Part shown: piece by piece, positions 27,732 to 37,309 of the stretch
Layout of the letters: every line of letters starts with the position of its first letter
How positions within the stretch are numbered: position 1 is the first letter of the stretch
From: JALORV01 sp963707445
GTDB taxonomy: Bacteria; Pseudomonadota; Gammaproteobacteria; Burkholderiales; Burkholderiaceae_F
Direction: 5' to 3'
Assembly: GCA_963707445.1 (NCBI GenBank)
Contig: CAVPPW010000019.1
Coordinates: forward strand, 62,001-126,000
Length of the DNA stretch: 64,000 nucleotides
The notes under the pieces: generated by a model
The model's input: the letters and a program-made list of their open reading frames with translations, nothing else
What the model was told of the DNA's origin: nothing
Database searches by the model: none
Position numbers and translations under genes: made by a program

Positions 27732-29522
27732 TTATTTCTCGACCTGCAGGATCGCCAGGAACGCCTCCTGCGGGATCTCGACGGTGCCGACCTGCTTCAT
27801 CCGCTTTTTGCCGGCCTTCTGCTTCTCGAGCAGCTTCTTCTTGCGCGTGATGTCGCCGCCGTAGCACTTGGCCAGCACATTCTTGCGCAGCGCCTTCACG
27901 TCCTCACGAGCGATGATGTTGGCGCCAATCGAGGCCTGGATCGCCACGTCGTACATCTGCCGCGGGATCAGCTTGCGCATCTTGGCCGTCACCTCCCGGC
28001 CACGATGCGTCGCATTGGCCCGGTGCACGATGACCGACAGCGCATCGACCCGATCGCCATTGATCAGCATGTCGACCTTGACGACGTCGGCCGCGCGGTA
28101 TTCCTTGAACTCGTAGTCCATCGATGCATAGCCGCGCGAAACCGATTTGAGCTTGTCGAAGAAGTCCATCACGATCTCGGCCAGCGGCAGCTCGTATTTG
28201 AGAATGACGTGGCGGCTGTGATAGGTGAGATCGGTCTGCACGCCGCGCTTGCCGATGCACAGCGTAATCACCTGGCCAACGAACTCCTGCGGCACGAAAA
28301 TGGTGACATCGACGATCGGTTCGCGGATCTCCTCGATCCTGGCCGGGTCCGGCATCTTCGACGGATTCTCGACCGAGACCACCGTGCCGTCGCGGAGCAG
28401 CACCTCGTAGACTACGGACGGCGCCGTGGTGATGAGGTCCATGTCGTATTCGCGCTCAAGCCGCTCCTGCACGATATCCATGTGCAGCAGGCCCAGGAAG
28501 CCACACCGGAACCCGAACCCGAGCGCCTGCGACACCTCAGGCTCGAAGTGCAGCGAAGCGTCGTTCAACTGCAGCTTGGTCAGCGCCTCGCGCAACGCCT
28601 CGTACTGGTTGGACTCGACCGGAAACAGTCCGGCGAACACCTGCGACTTCACTTCCTTGAAACCGGGAAGCGGCGCGGCGGCGGGCTTGCCCGCGTGCGT
28701 GACGGTGTCGCCGACATGCGCGTCGCGCAGCTCCTTGATGCCGGAGATGATGAAACCGACTTCGCCCGCCGACAACTGGTCGCGGCTGCGCGACTTCGGC
28801 GTGAACACGCCGACCTGCTCGACCAGATGCGTCGCGCCGGTGGCCATCAGCAGGATCTTGTCCTTCGGCCGGATCAAGCCGTTGACGACGCGAACCAGAA
28901 TCACGACGCCGACGTAGTTGTCGAACCAGGAGTCGATGATCAGCGCCTGCAGCGGCGCGGCCGGATCGCCTTTCGGCGGCGGAACGCGCTCGATGATGCG
29001 CTCGAGGATTTCTTCGAGCCCCATGCCCGTCTTGGCGCTGGCCAGCACGGCATCGTGCGCGTCGAGCCCGATCACATCCTCGATTTCGGCGCGCGCTTCC
29101 TCGGCATTCGCGGAGGCAAGATCCATCTTGTTTAGGATCGGCAGAACTTCCACTCCGAGCTCGATCGCGGTGTAGCAGTTGGCCACGGTCTGCGCCTCGA
29201 CGCCTTGCGAGGCATCGACCACCAGCAGCGCCCCTTCGCAGGCCGAAAGCGAACGGCTGACTTCGTAGCTGAAGTCGACGTGGCCCGGCGTATCGATCAG
29301 GTTCAGCTCGTAGCGCTGGCCGTCACTCGCGGTGTACTCGAGAGCGGCGGTCTGCGCCTTGATCGTGATGCCGCGCTCACGCTCGAGGTCCATCGAGTCG
29401 AGGACCTGCGCCTCCATCTCGCGGTCCGACAGGCCGCCACAGCGCTGGATCAGCCGATCCGCGAGGGTCGACTTGCCGTGGTCGATGTGAGCGATGATGG
29501 AAAAGTTACGGATGTGCTGCAT
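27732..29522 (-). CDS. lepA: Elongation factor 4
   Basis: LepA is a translational GTPase that acts on stalled or initiating ribosomes. G1 AHIDHGKST, the switch I region RGITIKAQT, G3 DTPGHVDF and G4 NKMD are all present, and the C-terminal LepA-specific domain ends in KKKLLEKQKAGKKRMKQ. 596 residues, as expected. Intact. Confidence 0.98.
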   Translation of the reverse strand: MQHIRNFSIIAHIDHGKSTLADRLIQRCGGLSDREMEAQVLDSMDLERERGITIKAQTAALEYTASDGQRYELNLIDTPGHVDFSYEVSRSLSACEGALLVVDASQGVEAQTVANCYTAIELGVEVLPILNKMDLASANAEEARAEIEDVIGLDAHDAVLASAKTGMGLEEILERIIERVPPPKGDPAAPLQALIIDSWFDNYVGVVILVRVVNGLIRPKDKILLMATGATHLVEQVGVFTPKSRSRDQLSAGEVGFIISGIKELRDAHVGDTVTHAGKPAAAPLPGFKEVKSQVFAGLFPVESNQYEALREALTKLQLNDASLHFEPEVSQALGFGFRCGFLGLLHMDIVQERLEREYDMDLITTAPSVVYEVLLRDGTVVSVENPSKMPDPARIEEIREPIVDVTIFVPQEFVGQVITLCIGKRGVQTDLTYHSRHVILKYELPLAEIVMDFFDKLKSVSRGYASMDYEFKEYRAADVVKVDMLINGDRVDALSVIVHRANATHRGREVTAKMRKLIPRQMYDVAIQASIGANIIAREDVKALRKNVLAKCYGGDITRKKKLLEKQKAGKKRMKQVGTVEIPQEAFLAILQVEK

Positions 29523-29591
29523 GCGCTAGGCAAGGATCGCCGATCGATGTACCGGTACCGGCCGCGACTGGACGGCCGAACTGGGACAAAG

Positions 29592-29624
29592 AAAAGGGGG
29601 TGAGCGTCGGGCGCACCCCCTTTT
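29592..29624. terminator. Bidirectional-looking terminator between mucD and lepA
   Basis: AAAAGGGGGTG (29592-29602) pairs with CACCCCCTTTT (29614-29624), giving an 11-bp stem with T-runs on both strands. On the minus strand it would end rpoE-rse-mucD transcription before lepA. Confidence 0.8.
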
Positions 29625-29670
29625 TCCGGCAGGGCCGCGGATTTTACCGCGGCGGGCCAACCGCCCCTTT

Positions 29671-31113
29671 TTAGCGGCGGATGATGACGAAGCGCGAGGC
29701 CTCGCCACGCCGCACGAGCACCGCGACGTCCTTCTTGGGATCGAGCTTCGCGACCGCCTCGTTGAACTGCCGGGCATTCTGCACTTCGACGCTGTTCATC
29801 TGCGTGATGATGTCGCCCTGGCGCAGCCCCGCACTGGCGGCAAGCCCGTCGACGGCGTCGACCTGCACGCCGCCCCGGATGCCGAGTTCCTTGAGTCGCT
29901 CCGGCGACACGTCGGACACGCCCATGCCCAGCGCATTGGCCGGCACCGCAGGTTTCGGCGAATCCGGCGTGCGTGCGGCACGCGGCCGGTCCTGTGGCAT
30001 TTCGGCGACCTGGACCTTCAGGTCGCGCTGCGCGCCCTTGCGGAACACCGTCATCGTCGAGTTCGTGCCTGGCTTGGTGCCGCCGACGATGCGCGGCAGG
30101 TCGGTCGACCGTTCGATCGCGCGACCGTCGAAGCGCAGGATCACGTCGCCGGGCTCGACGCCGGCTTTCGAAGCCGGCCCTTCCTTCTCGACGGAGTTGA
30201 CCAGCGCACCGCGCGGCGGCGCACCGAGGCCGATCGCCTCGGCGATTTCCTTCGACACGCCTTCGATCCCGACACCGATGCGGCCGCGGATCACGCGCCC
30301 GGCCGAGCGCAGCTGCTGCTGCACGTTCATCGCCTCGTCGATCGGAATCGCGAAAGAGATGCCGTTGTAGCCGCCCGAGGTCGTGAAGATCTGCGAATTG
30401 ATTCCGATGACCTCGCCGCGCATGTTGAGCAGCGGTCCACCGGAGTTGCCGGGATTCACGGCGACGTCCGTCTGGATGAACGGCAGGAACTCGCCAGTGT
30501 CGCGCGCTTTGGCGCTGACGATGCCGGCGGTGACCGAGTTGTCCAGGCCGAACGGCGAGCCGATCGCGACGACCCATTCGCCGACCCGCAGCTTGTTCGG
30601 GTCGCCGATCTTCACGCTCGGCAGCCCGGTCGCCTCGATCTTCACGAGTGCGACGTCGGTGCGGCGGTCGGTGCCGATGACCTTGCCCTTGAACTCGCGC
30701 CGGTCAGTGAGCGTCACGGTGATGTCGTCGGCGCCCTCGACGACGTGCGCGTTGGTCATGACGTAGCCATCGGTCGAGATGACGAATCCGGACCCCAGCC
30801 CGCGCGGAACGTCGCGGCGCGGACCCTGCTGCGGACCTTGGCGCGGCCCCGGCTGCGGCGGATTCGGAAAGAAGCGCCGGAAGAACTCGTACATCGGGTC
30901 GTTCTCGTCGATGTCCGGGAACGGCAGCGCGCCCGCATTGGCGGCGACGCGAGCGGTCGTACGGATGTTGACGACCGCCGGACCGGCTCGTTCTGCCAGG
31001 TCGGCAAAGTCGGGCAGTACCTGCGTCGCCTGCGCATGTGCGTTCGGAGCGACGAGCGGAAGGCTCAGAGCAAGCAGCGGCGCAAGCAGGACGGCGACTA
31101 CATTTCTGATCAT
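29671..31113 (-). CDS. mucD: Periplasmic serine protease DegP/MucD
   Basis: An HtrA-type protease/chaperone for misfolded envelope proteins. Signal peptide to about residue 27. Catalytic triad H123 (TNAHVV), D153 (RTDVAL), S224 (GNSGGP); two PDZ domains follow (about residues 270-370 and 400-475). 480 residues. A low-complexity Pro/Gln/Arg linker (residues 84-104) precedes the protease domain, as in the Q-linker of DegP. Follows rseB in the sigma-E operon, where it dampens envelope stress. Intact. Confidence 0.96.
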   Translation of the reverse strand: MIRNVVAVLLAPLLALSLPLVAPNAHAQATQVLPDFADLAERAGPAVVNIRTTARVAANAGALPFPDIDENDPMYEFFRRFFPNPPQPGPRQGPQQGPRRDVPRGLGSGFVISTDGYVMTNAHVVEGADDITVTLTDRREFKGKVIGTDRRTDVALVKIEATGLPSVKIGDPNKLRVGEWVVAIGSPFGLDNSVTAGIVSAKARDTGEFLPFIQTDVAVNPGNSGGPLLNMRGEVIGINSQIFTTSGGYNGISFAIPIDEAMNVQQQLRSAGRVIRGRIGVGIEGVSKEIAEAIGLGAPPRGALVNSVEKEGPASKAGVEPGDVILRFDGRAIERSTDLPRIVGGTKPGTNSTMTVFRKGAQRDLKVQVAEMPQDRPRAARTPDSPKPAVPANALGMGVSDVSPERLKELGIRGGVQVDAVDGLAASAGLRQGDIITQMNSVEVQNARQFNEAVAKLDPKKDVAVLVRRGEASRFVIIRR

Positions 31114-31142
31114 TTATTCTTCCTCAACGAACATGCGGCCCG

Positions 31143-32190
31143 CTACTTCGGACCTCGAAACTCCACCGACTTCGCGACCGTGCGCACCGCCAGCGGTGGC
31201 ACCTCCCCGATCACCGTCACCAGCGCGTCGCCGAGTTTGCGCGAGTACGCGGCGGTCGGCCCCACCATCTGCAGATCGTCGACACCGGTCCTCGCTCCCG
31301 CGGCCGCCGACGGTTCGATAAACACCGACATCGTCGTCAGACCGTCGCTGAACACGACCTGCATCGCATCCGCCGTGCCCAGGCGGCGCAACACTTCCTT
31401 GGTGCGCCGGAACCCCTGTGGCGTTGGAACGACCCAGCCGGCGCGATCGATGTCCGCCGGGGTGTACTCGCTGCGCTCGACGGTCCAGCCTTCGGTCGGC
31501 CAGGCCGGCTTCAGGCGCGACCGATCGATTCTTTCTCCGATCTTGATGTCGGTGAAGGCGACCTGTTCCAGCACTTCGCGCCGGTCACCAACCGTCTGCG
31601 CGCGCAGCAGCAGACCGGTGCTCCGATCGACGCACAGGCGGTAGCCATAGCGCAGCGCGTCGCGCGGCTCGAGTACCAAGACCTGACACTTGACGCCGGC
31701 GACGCGCTCCAGTTCGCCCGTCTTCAGGTCGTAACGTTCGAGCACGGCTTCGGCCGGCGCACCGATCAGACCCGGGAACGGATCCTCGATCGCGCGGTGC
31801 TCGACGATCACACGGCGCGACTCCGGAATCAGGCACCGAACCTCGTCATTGCTGTCGGTACGAAGGCGGATGTATTCACGCGGCTTGCCGTCCAGCGTCT
31901 CTACCCGCTCGTGCGAGTTGGCACCATCGAACATGTGCGTGATGCGTGAAGTGCGCATCTCTCCGCCGGCCTGATAGACGATCGTTCCGCTGTAATTGAC
32001 GCGCACTGCGGCCCGCTGTATCGCCTCGATCCACTGCCGCGGCGAGCGCTCCGCCGGCGCGGCAGGTTCCTGAATGCGTTCCTGCGCAGCAGCTGGAAAG
32101 GCACGTGACTGCACTGCCCGCGAGGAGCAGTGTTGCAAGCCAGCGATGGACCGCCGCCTCGGCGGGCGACACATGACAAGCCGGCTGCAT
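31143..32190 (-). CDS. rseB: Sigma-E regulator RseB/MucB, one frameshift
   Basis: Periplasmic RseB binds RseA and protects it from cleavage, and senses lipopolysaccharide intermediates. The start (ATG 32190) overlaps the rseA stop (TGATG). The first 30 residues form a signal peptide (HRWLATLLLAGSAV) in one frame; near 32095 the frame shifts and the mature protein follows with WIEAIQRAAVRVNYSGTIVY and, further on, YRLCVDRSTGLLLRAQ and the C-terminal SMAD-like half. About 348 residues. Only one base is off, so an error is likely. Confidence 0.88.
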
Positions 32191-32786
32191 CAACGACTCT
32201 CGGACGGGTCGGTGGCCGTACGCAGGTACGGGGTTGCGCGCGGAAAGGCCGCACCGGTCGTCAGTTCGCGGTGCGCGGCCAGATAAGCCTGCAGCGCACG
32301 CGCGTTCGCGACCGTGGCCGCGGCACGCCGCGCGGCGACTTCGTCCGCGTGTTCGGCCGCGGCGACAGCCGCAGGCGGCGGCTGGACCGCGGCCTGCACC
32401 GGCATCTGCGGCTCGGTGTTGCGCATCAGCGGGATCGCGACAAAGCTGATCACCGCCGCCGAAGCTGCAACTGCGAGGCCGGGAAGGATGTAGCGCCGCA
32501 GCGGCGAGCCCTGCCCAGCCCATGCGCGCGGCGCAACAATCGCGGGCTCGCGCGCGATCGCCTCGGCGACGCTCATGCAAAACGATTTCGAGTGTGCCGA
32601 AGCGACCTCGGTGGAACGCAGTGCGTCACCGGCCAGGTGAAATGCGATCCATTCCGCACGCAGTTCGTCGTCGGCACAGAGCACGGCAATCAGCGCCGCC
32701 GCCTGCTCTGGATCCAGTTCACCATCCATCAGGCAGGACAGGGTCTCTGCATCGCAATGGGTGGCAGCAATGGGTGCCTTCATCAT
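32190..32786 (-). CDS. rseA: Anti-sigma-E factor RseA/MucA
   Basis: A single-pass membrane protein of 198 residues that holds sigma-E inactive. The N-terminal RseA domain begins with ETLSCLMDGEL and continues to RAEWIAFHLAGDALR; the membrane segment is YILPGLAVAASAAVISFVAI, about residues 98-117; the periplasmic part is Ala/Pro-rich. RseA is cut by DegS and RseP when outer-membrane proteins misfold. Operon rpoE-rseA-rseB-mucD. Confidence 0.92.
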   Translation of the reverse strand: MMKAPIAATHCDAETLSCLMDGELDPEQAAALIAVLCADDELRAEWIAFHLAGDALRSTEVASAHSKSFCMSVAEAIAREPAIVAPRAWAGQGSPLRRYILPGLAVAASAAVISFVAIPLMRNTEPQMPVQAAVQPPPAAVAAAEHADEVAARRAAATVANARALQAYLAAHRELTTGAAFPRATPYLRTATDPSESR

Positions 32787-32796
32787 CTCACTTCAC

Positions 32797-33396
32797 CTAC
32801 CAACGCTGGTCCTTGTTCGTGTTAAGGATCGGCCGCAATTCCTCGGCGATCGCCTCGCGCGCCCGGAAGATACGCGAACGCACGGTTCCGATGGGGCAAT
32901 TCATCGTTTCGGCAATTTCCTCATAACTCAGCCCCTCCAGCTCGCGCAGGACGATCGCCGTTTTCAGTTCCTCGGGCAAACGCTCGATCGCCCGATTAAC
33001 CGCGTCGGCAACTTGCCGCGTCAGCAGCATGGCGTCGGGGGTGTTCAGGTCTCTTAGGTGCTCGCCGTCGTCAAAAGTTTCCGCGTCCTCGATATCGGTC
33101 TCCGTGGTGGTCGGCGCCCGCCGGCCCTGGGAGACCAGCCAGTTCTTCGCGGTATTGATCGCAATGCGGTACAGCCAGGTGTAAAACGCGCTGTCGCCGC
33201 GAAAATTCGGCAGTGCGCGATAGGCCTTGATGAAGGCTTCCTGGGCAACGTCCTCGACCTCGCCGGGGTCACGGATCAGCCGTGACAGTAGCCGGAAGAT
33301 CTTGCGCTGGTACTTGATGACTAGAAGGTCAAATGCGGCCTTGTCGCCACGCTGCACCCGCTGAACCAGTTGTTGGTCGATCTCCCGGTCAGACAT
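32797..33396 (-). CDS. rpoE: Envelope-stress sigma factor RpoE/AlgU
   Basis: Sigma-E (199 residues) directs transcription of envelope-stress genes. DQQLVQRVQRGDKAAFDLLV at the start, the region 2 motif VAQEAFIKAYRAL and the region 4 helix-turn-helix YEEIAETMNCPIGTVRSRIFRAR are all near identical to AlgU/RpoE. An acidic loop (ETDIEDAE) between regions 2 and 4 is typical. First gene of the rpoE-rseA-rseB-mucD unit. Intact. Confidence 0.98.
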   Translation of the reverse strand: MSDREIDQQLVQRVQRGDKAAFDLLVIKYQRKIFRLLSRLIRDPGEVEDVAQEAFIKAYRALPNFRGDSAFYTWLYRIAINTAKNWLVSQGRRAPTTTETDIEDAETFDDGEHLRDLNTPDAMLLTRQVADAVNRAIERLPEELKTAIVLRELEGLSYEEIAETMNCPIGTVRSRIFRAREAIAEELRPILNTNKDQRW

Positions 33397-33464
33397 GCTG
33401 GCGCTTTAAATCGGTATGCCGGCCAGCCCGGTCGGCAGCGCCGGATGCGCAGGGTACTCGAGCT

Positions 33465-33945
33465 TCAGCCGGCAGTTTCATCGTCGTTGGATTGTGCACG
33501 TCGGCCGCGGGTCGACGTGTCTGCGGGGGCAGCCCAGCGGGCGCACGCGTGCAGCCGGCGGAACGCTGACGCGGGCAGGGAATCCGGCCAGACCGCCAGC
33601 ACGATGCCGCCGCACCGCAAGGTTATCAACCACGGCGCGACGAACATGCAGTGTGCCGGCGCCAACGGTTCGCCGGCGGCCTCGCAGCGTCGCACTCGCA
33701 GTTCGCCATCCGGCACCGATCGCAATTTCGAATCCCGGAGGATTCTGCGGGACCGACCTTACGGCCCAGATGGCGGCAGCGGCACTGAGCAGCGCCGCCG
33801 CCCAGACGACGAACGGATGCCGCGGGTCCAGCATCAGGGCCGCGGTCAGCAAGGTGCAGCAGCACGCGACCATGACCACCGCGGCTGCGATCCACAGTTG
33901 CCGTTCCCGCACCGAGCGCTGCAGGACGGTCCAGCCGAGGATCAC
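33465..33945 (-). CDS. ygfX: YgfX-like membrane protein, one frameshift
   Basis: A small inner-membrane protein with two adjacent hydrophobic segments (LWIAAAVVMVACCCTLLTAAL and FVVWAAALLSAAAAIWAV) and a C-terminal soluble part (APWLITLRCGG, WPDSLPASAFRRL). The C-terminal WxDSLxxxxFRRL pattern is the YgfX/Cpt-A signature. A shift near 33720 separates the two halves. GTG 33945 directly follows the fabF stop. It lies between fabF and rpoE. In E. coli YgfX is the toxin of the cptBA (ygfXY) pair, but the antitoxin is not here. Confidence 0.7.
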
Positions 33946-35181
33946 TCAAAGCCGCTTGAAGACCAGGGTGCCATTCGTTCCGCCGAAGCCGAACGAGTTC
34001 TTCAGCGCGATGTCGATCTTCATTGACCGCGCCGTGTTGGCGCAGTAGTCGAGGTCGCACTCAGGATCCTGGTTGAAGATGTTGATCGTCGGCGGCGAGA
34101 CCTGGTGGTGCACGGCCAGTGCAGTGAAGACCGACTCGATGCCGCCGGCACCGCCCAGCAAGTGCCCCGTCATCGACTTCGTTGAGTTGACGACGATCGA
34201 CCGTGCGTGATCGCCGAGTGCCGCCTTGATCGCCTTGGTCTCGTTGATGTCACCCAGTGGTGTGGAAGTGCCGTGCGCGTTCAGGTAATTCACCTCGTCA
34301 CCGTTGATGCCGGCATTGCGCAGGGCCGCCAGCATGCAGCGGCGGGGCCCGTCCATGTCGGGTGCGGTCATGTGATGCGCATCGGCGCTCATGCCATAGC
34401 CGATCAGCTCGCAGTAGATGCGCGCGCCGCGCGCCCGCGCATGCTCGTAATCTTCGAGCACCACGACGCCCGCGCCCTCGGCAAGCACGAAGCCGTCGCG
34501 GTCACGGTCAAAGGGTCGGCTCGCGGTGGCCGGATCGTCGTTGCGGACCGACATGGCCTTCATCGCATCGAAGCCGGCGAAACCGAGCGGCGATGTAGAC
34601 GATTCCGCACCGCCGGCGATCATCACGTCGGCATCGCCGTACTCGATCAACCGGCCGGCTTCACCGATCGAATGCAGTCCGGTGGTGCACGCGGTGACAA
34701 TGGCGAGATTCGGTCCGCGCAATCCGTAGCGGATCGACACCGTACCCGCGATCATGTTGATGATCGACCCGGGCACGAAGAACGGAGATACGCGCCGGGC
34801 GCCGCGATTGACCAGTTGCGTGTGATTTTCTTCGATCATCGGCAGGCCGCCGATGCCCGAGCCGATCACGCATCCAATGCGGTCGCGGTTGGCGTCATCA
34901 ACCTCAATCCCGCTGTCGCTGAGCGCTTCGGCCGAAGCGGCCACGCCGTAGTGTATGAAAGTGTCGACGTGCCGCGCCTCCTTCGACGACATCACGGTCG
35001 TGACGTCGAATTCCTTGACTTCGCCGGCAATGCGGCAGCTGTGGCTGGAGGCGTCGAAGCTCGTGATCGGGCCGATGCCCGAACGGCCCGCGAGCAGCGC
35101 CGACCACGCAGTCTGAACATCATTGCCTACCGGGCTGATCACCCCGAGGCCGGTTACAACGACGCGGCGCCTGCCAGACAT
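33946..35181 (-). CDS. fabF: 3-oxoacyl-ACP synthase II
   Basis: FabF elongates acyl chains with malonyl-ACP in fatty-acid synthesis. Active-site C165 in VTACTTGLH, then the His of LNAHGTSTPLGD and the His of TKSMTGHLLGGAG. 411 residues. Follows acpP, the usual order. Intact. Confidence 0.98.
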   Translation of the reverse strand: MSGRRRVVVTGLGVISPVGNDVQTAWSALLAGRSGIGPITSFDASSHSCRIAGEVKEFDVTTVMSSKEARHVDTFIHYGVAASAEALSDSGIEVDDANRDRIGCVIGSGIGGLPMIEENHTQLVNRGARRVSPFFVPGSIINMIAGTVSIRYGLRGPNLAIVTACTTGLHSIGEAGRLIEYGDADVMIAGGAESSTSPLGFAGFDAMKAMSVRNDDPATASRPFDRDRDGFVLAEGAGVVVLEDYEHARARGARIYCELIGYGMSADAHHMTAPDMDGPRRCMLAALRNAGINGDEVNYLNAHGTSTPLGDINETKAIKAALGDHARSIVVNSTKSMTGHLLGGAGGIESVFTALAVHHQVSPPTINIFNQDPECDLDYCANTARSMKIDIALKNSFGFGGTNGTLVFKRL

Positions 35182-35212
35182 CGGTCCCCTGATGATGAGC
35201 CGTGCGCCCTCG

Positions 35213-35455
35213 TCAGGCCTTCTTCAGATGGGTGTTGATGTAGTCGACGGCCTGCTGCACCGTGCGGATCTTCTCGGCCTCTTCGTCCGGGATCTCGCAC
35301 TCGAATTCGTCTTCCAGGGCCATGACCAGTTCAACCGTGTCGAGCGAATCGGCGCCCAGGTCTTCGACAAAGGCTGATTCGTTCTTGATATCGGCTTCGT
35401 TGACGCCGAGTTGCTCTGCCACGATTTTCTTGACGCGCTGTTCTATGTTTTCCAT
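35213..35455 (-). CDS. acpP: Acyl carrier protein
   Basis: ACP (80 residues, very acidic) carries growing acyl chains on a phosphopantetheine arm. The arm attaches to Ser37 in GADSLDTVELVMALE. ATG 35455 follows GGAGAGGAG, an excellent ribosome site. Confidence 0.98.
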   Translation of the reverse strand: MENIEQRVKKIVAEQLGVNEADIKNESAFVEDLGADSLDTVELVMALEDEFECEIPDEEAEKIRTVQQAVDYINTHLKKA

Positions 35456-35596
35456 GAACTCCTCTCCTGCCTCGTCTGTGTGTCGGCCGCGCCTGTGCAA
35501 TGTGTGCCGCGGTGCGCACCGCCCTGTCCTAGGCCGGCGAAAAAAGCGCGCGGATTCTAACAGAGGCACTGCGCGCGCCATGCCGGATCGATAACG

Positions 35597-36358
35597 TCAG
35601 TTCATGTACATGCCGCCGTTGACGTGCAGGGTCGCGCCCGAGATATACGACGCAGCAGGCGATGCGAGGAACACCACCGCGGCGCCGATGTCGTCCGACT
35701 GGCCGAGGCGGCCGAGTGGTATCTGCGCCAGCAGTGACTGCGTTTGCTGTTCGTTCAGCGAGCGCGTCATGTCGGTGTCGATGAAGCCGGGCGCGATGCA
35801 GTTGACCGTGATGCCGCGACTGCCCACTTCGCGCGCCAGCGCCTTCGTCAGTCCCGTGACGCCTGCCTTAGCGGCGGCGTAGTTCGCCTGACCGGCGTTG
35901 CCGCTGGCGCCGACTACTGAAGTGATGTTGACGATCCGACCGTGTTTGGCGCGCATCATTCCGCGCAGCACTGCCCTGCTGATGCGGAAGACGCTCGAGA
36001 GGTTGGTATCGAGCACGGCCTCCCAGTCGTCGTCCTTCATCCGCATCGCCAGCGTATCTCGCGTGATGCCTGCGTTGTTCACGAGTACCGAGAGCCGACC
36101 GTACTGCTTCGCGATCGATTCGACCAGCGCTTCGGCAGCCGCGGCGTTGCATACGTCGAGAACAGCGCCGTGGCCGCGCGCGGCGTGCTCGGCCAGGCGT
36201 GCCGATACCGAGCTCGCGCCGGCCTCGGTAGTCGCGGTTCCGACGACGATCGCGCCGGCGTGCGCCAGTTGATCGGCGATGGCGCGACCGATGCCGCGCG
36301 ACGCCCCGGTGACCAGAGCCACTTCATCGGCCAGGCAATGGGGCTGGAACACGGTCAT
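35597..36358 (-). CDS. fabG: 3-oxoacyl-ACP reductase
   Basis: FabG is the NADPH-dependent ketoreductase of fatty-acid synthesis. The cofactor loop TGASRGIG, NNAG, and the catalytic Ser/Tyr/Lys set in ITSVVGASGNAGQANYAAAK are present; the C-terminal part ends in GATLHVNGG. 253 residues from ATG 36358, which overlaps the fabD stop (ATGA). The open frame extends to 36490 without homology. Confidence 0.97.
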   Translation of the reverse strand: MTVFQPHCLADEVALVTGASRGIGRAIADQLAHAGAIVVGTATTEAGASSVSARLAEHAARGHGAVLDVCNAAAAEALVESIAKQYGRLSVLVNNAGITRDTLAMRMKDDDWEAVLDTNLSSVFRISRAVLRGMMRAKHGRIVNITSVVGASGNAGQANYAAAKAGVTGLTKALAREVGSRGITVNCIAPGFIDTDMTRSLNEQQTQSLLAQIPLGRLGQSDDIGAAVVFLASPAASYISGATLHVNGGMYMN

Positions 36359-37305
36359 CGCGCGATTCCTTCGGTACCGGCCACCGCAGCCAGCGTTTCC
36401 TCGAGACTCGTCGCATCGTTGATCACGAGGCTCTCGAGAGTCGGGACGATACGCTTGGTGAGGCCCGACAGCACGCGCCCTGGCCCGCACTCGATCACAT
36501 GGGTCACCCCCTGCGCGGCAAGCATCCGCACGGTTTCAACCCAGCGCACCGGATTCGCCGCCTGGCGCGCCAGTGCATCGGCAATGCGCGCGGGCTCTTG
36601 CTCGCTTGCGACATCGACGTTGTTCAGCACAGGGATCGACGGCGCCGCAAGGCTGAGTTGTGCGAGCGCGCCGCGCAAGCGTTCGGCCGCCGGCTGCATC
36701 AGTGGTGAATGAAACGGTGCCGACACCGGCAGCAACACCGCGCGCTTGGCTCCGCGTTGCCGCGCCGCTGCGCAGGCCCGCTCGACGGCGTCCTTGTGGC
36801 CGCTGATCACGACCTGCGACGGCGCGTTGAAGTTCGCCGGGCAGACGACTTCTCCGGCGGCTACCTCCGCGCACGCGGCCGCGACTTCATCATCGGGGAG
36901 CCCAAGGATCGCAGCCATGGCCCCGACGCCAACCGGCACCGCCTCCTGCATGGCCGTAGCGCGGAAGCGCACGAGCTGCACCGCGTCCTCGAGGCCGAAC
37001 ACGCCCGCCGCGGTAAGAGCCGTGTACTCGCCGAGGCTGTGTCCAGCAACCCATTGCGGCTGCGGCCCGCCGGCATCGCGCCAGGCACGATAGATCGCCA
37101 TTCCGGCAAGCAGCATTGCCGGTTGCGTGTTGACGGTGAGGCTCAGTTCCTCCGGCGGACCTGCATCGATCAGTACGCGCATGTCCTGCCCAAGTGCAGC
37201 GGACGTGCGGTCGAGGGTGTCATCGACCGCCGCGTTGCCGGCGAAGCTCGATAGCATCCCGACCGACTGCGATCCCTGCCCTGGAAAGACAAATGCGATC
37301 TTCAT
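36355..37305 (-). CDS. fabD: Malonyl-CoA:ACP transacylase
   Basis: FabD loads malonyl groups on ACP. FPGQGSQ near the start, GHSLGEY with nucleophile Ser90, then VSAPFHSPLM and IECGPGRVLSGL. 316 residues. Intact, overlapping fabG. Confidence 0.97.
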   Translation of the reverse strand: MKIAFVFPGQGSQSVGMLSSFAGNAAVDDTLDRTSAALGQDMRVLIDAGPPEELSLTVNTQPAMLLAGMAIYRAWRDAGGPQPQWVAGHSLGEYTALTAAGVFGLEDAVQLVRFRATAMQEAVPVGVGAMAAILGLPDDEVAAACAEVAAGEVVCPANFNAPSQVVISGHKDAVERACAAARQRGAKRAVLLPVSAPFHSPLMQPAAERLRGALAQLSLAAPSIPVLNNVDVASEQEPARIADALARQAANPVRWVETVRMLAAQGVTHVIECGPGRVLSGLTKRIVPTLESLVINDATSLEETLAAVAGTEGIAR

Positions 37306-37309
37306 AGCG

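Noticed and set aside
28005..29135. Plus-strand frame of 376 codons
   Set aside because: It lies entirely within lepA, which is conserved on the other strand.
33397..33470. Sigma-E autoregulatory promoter before rpoE
   Set aside because: A weak GAAACT box is present but no matching -10 at the right distance could be shown.
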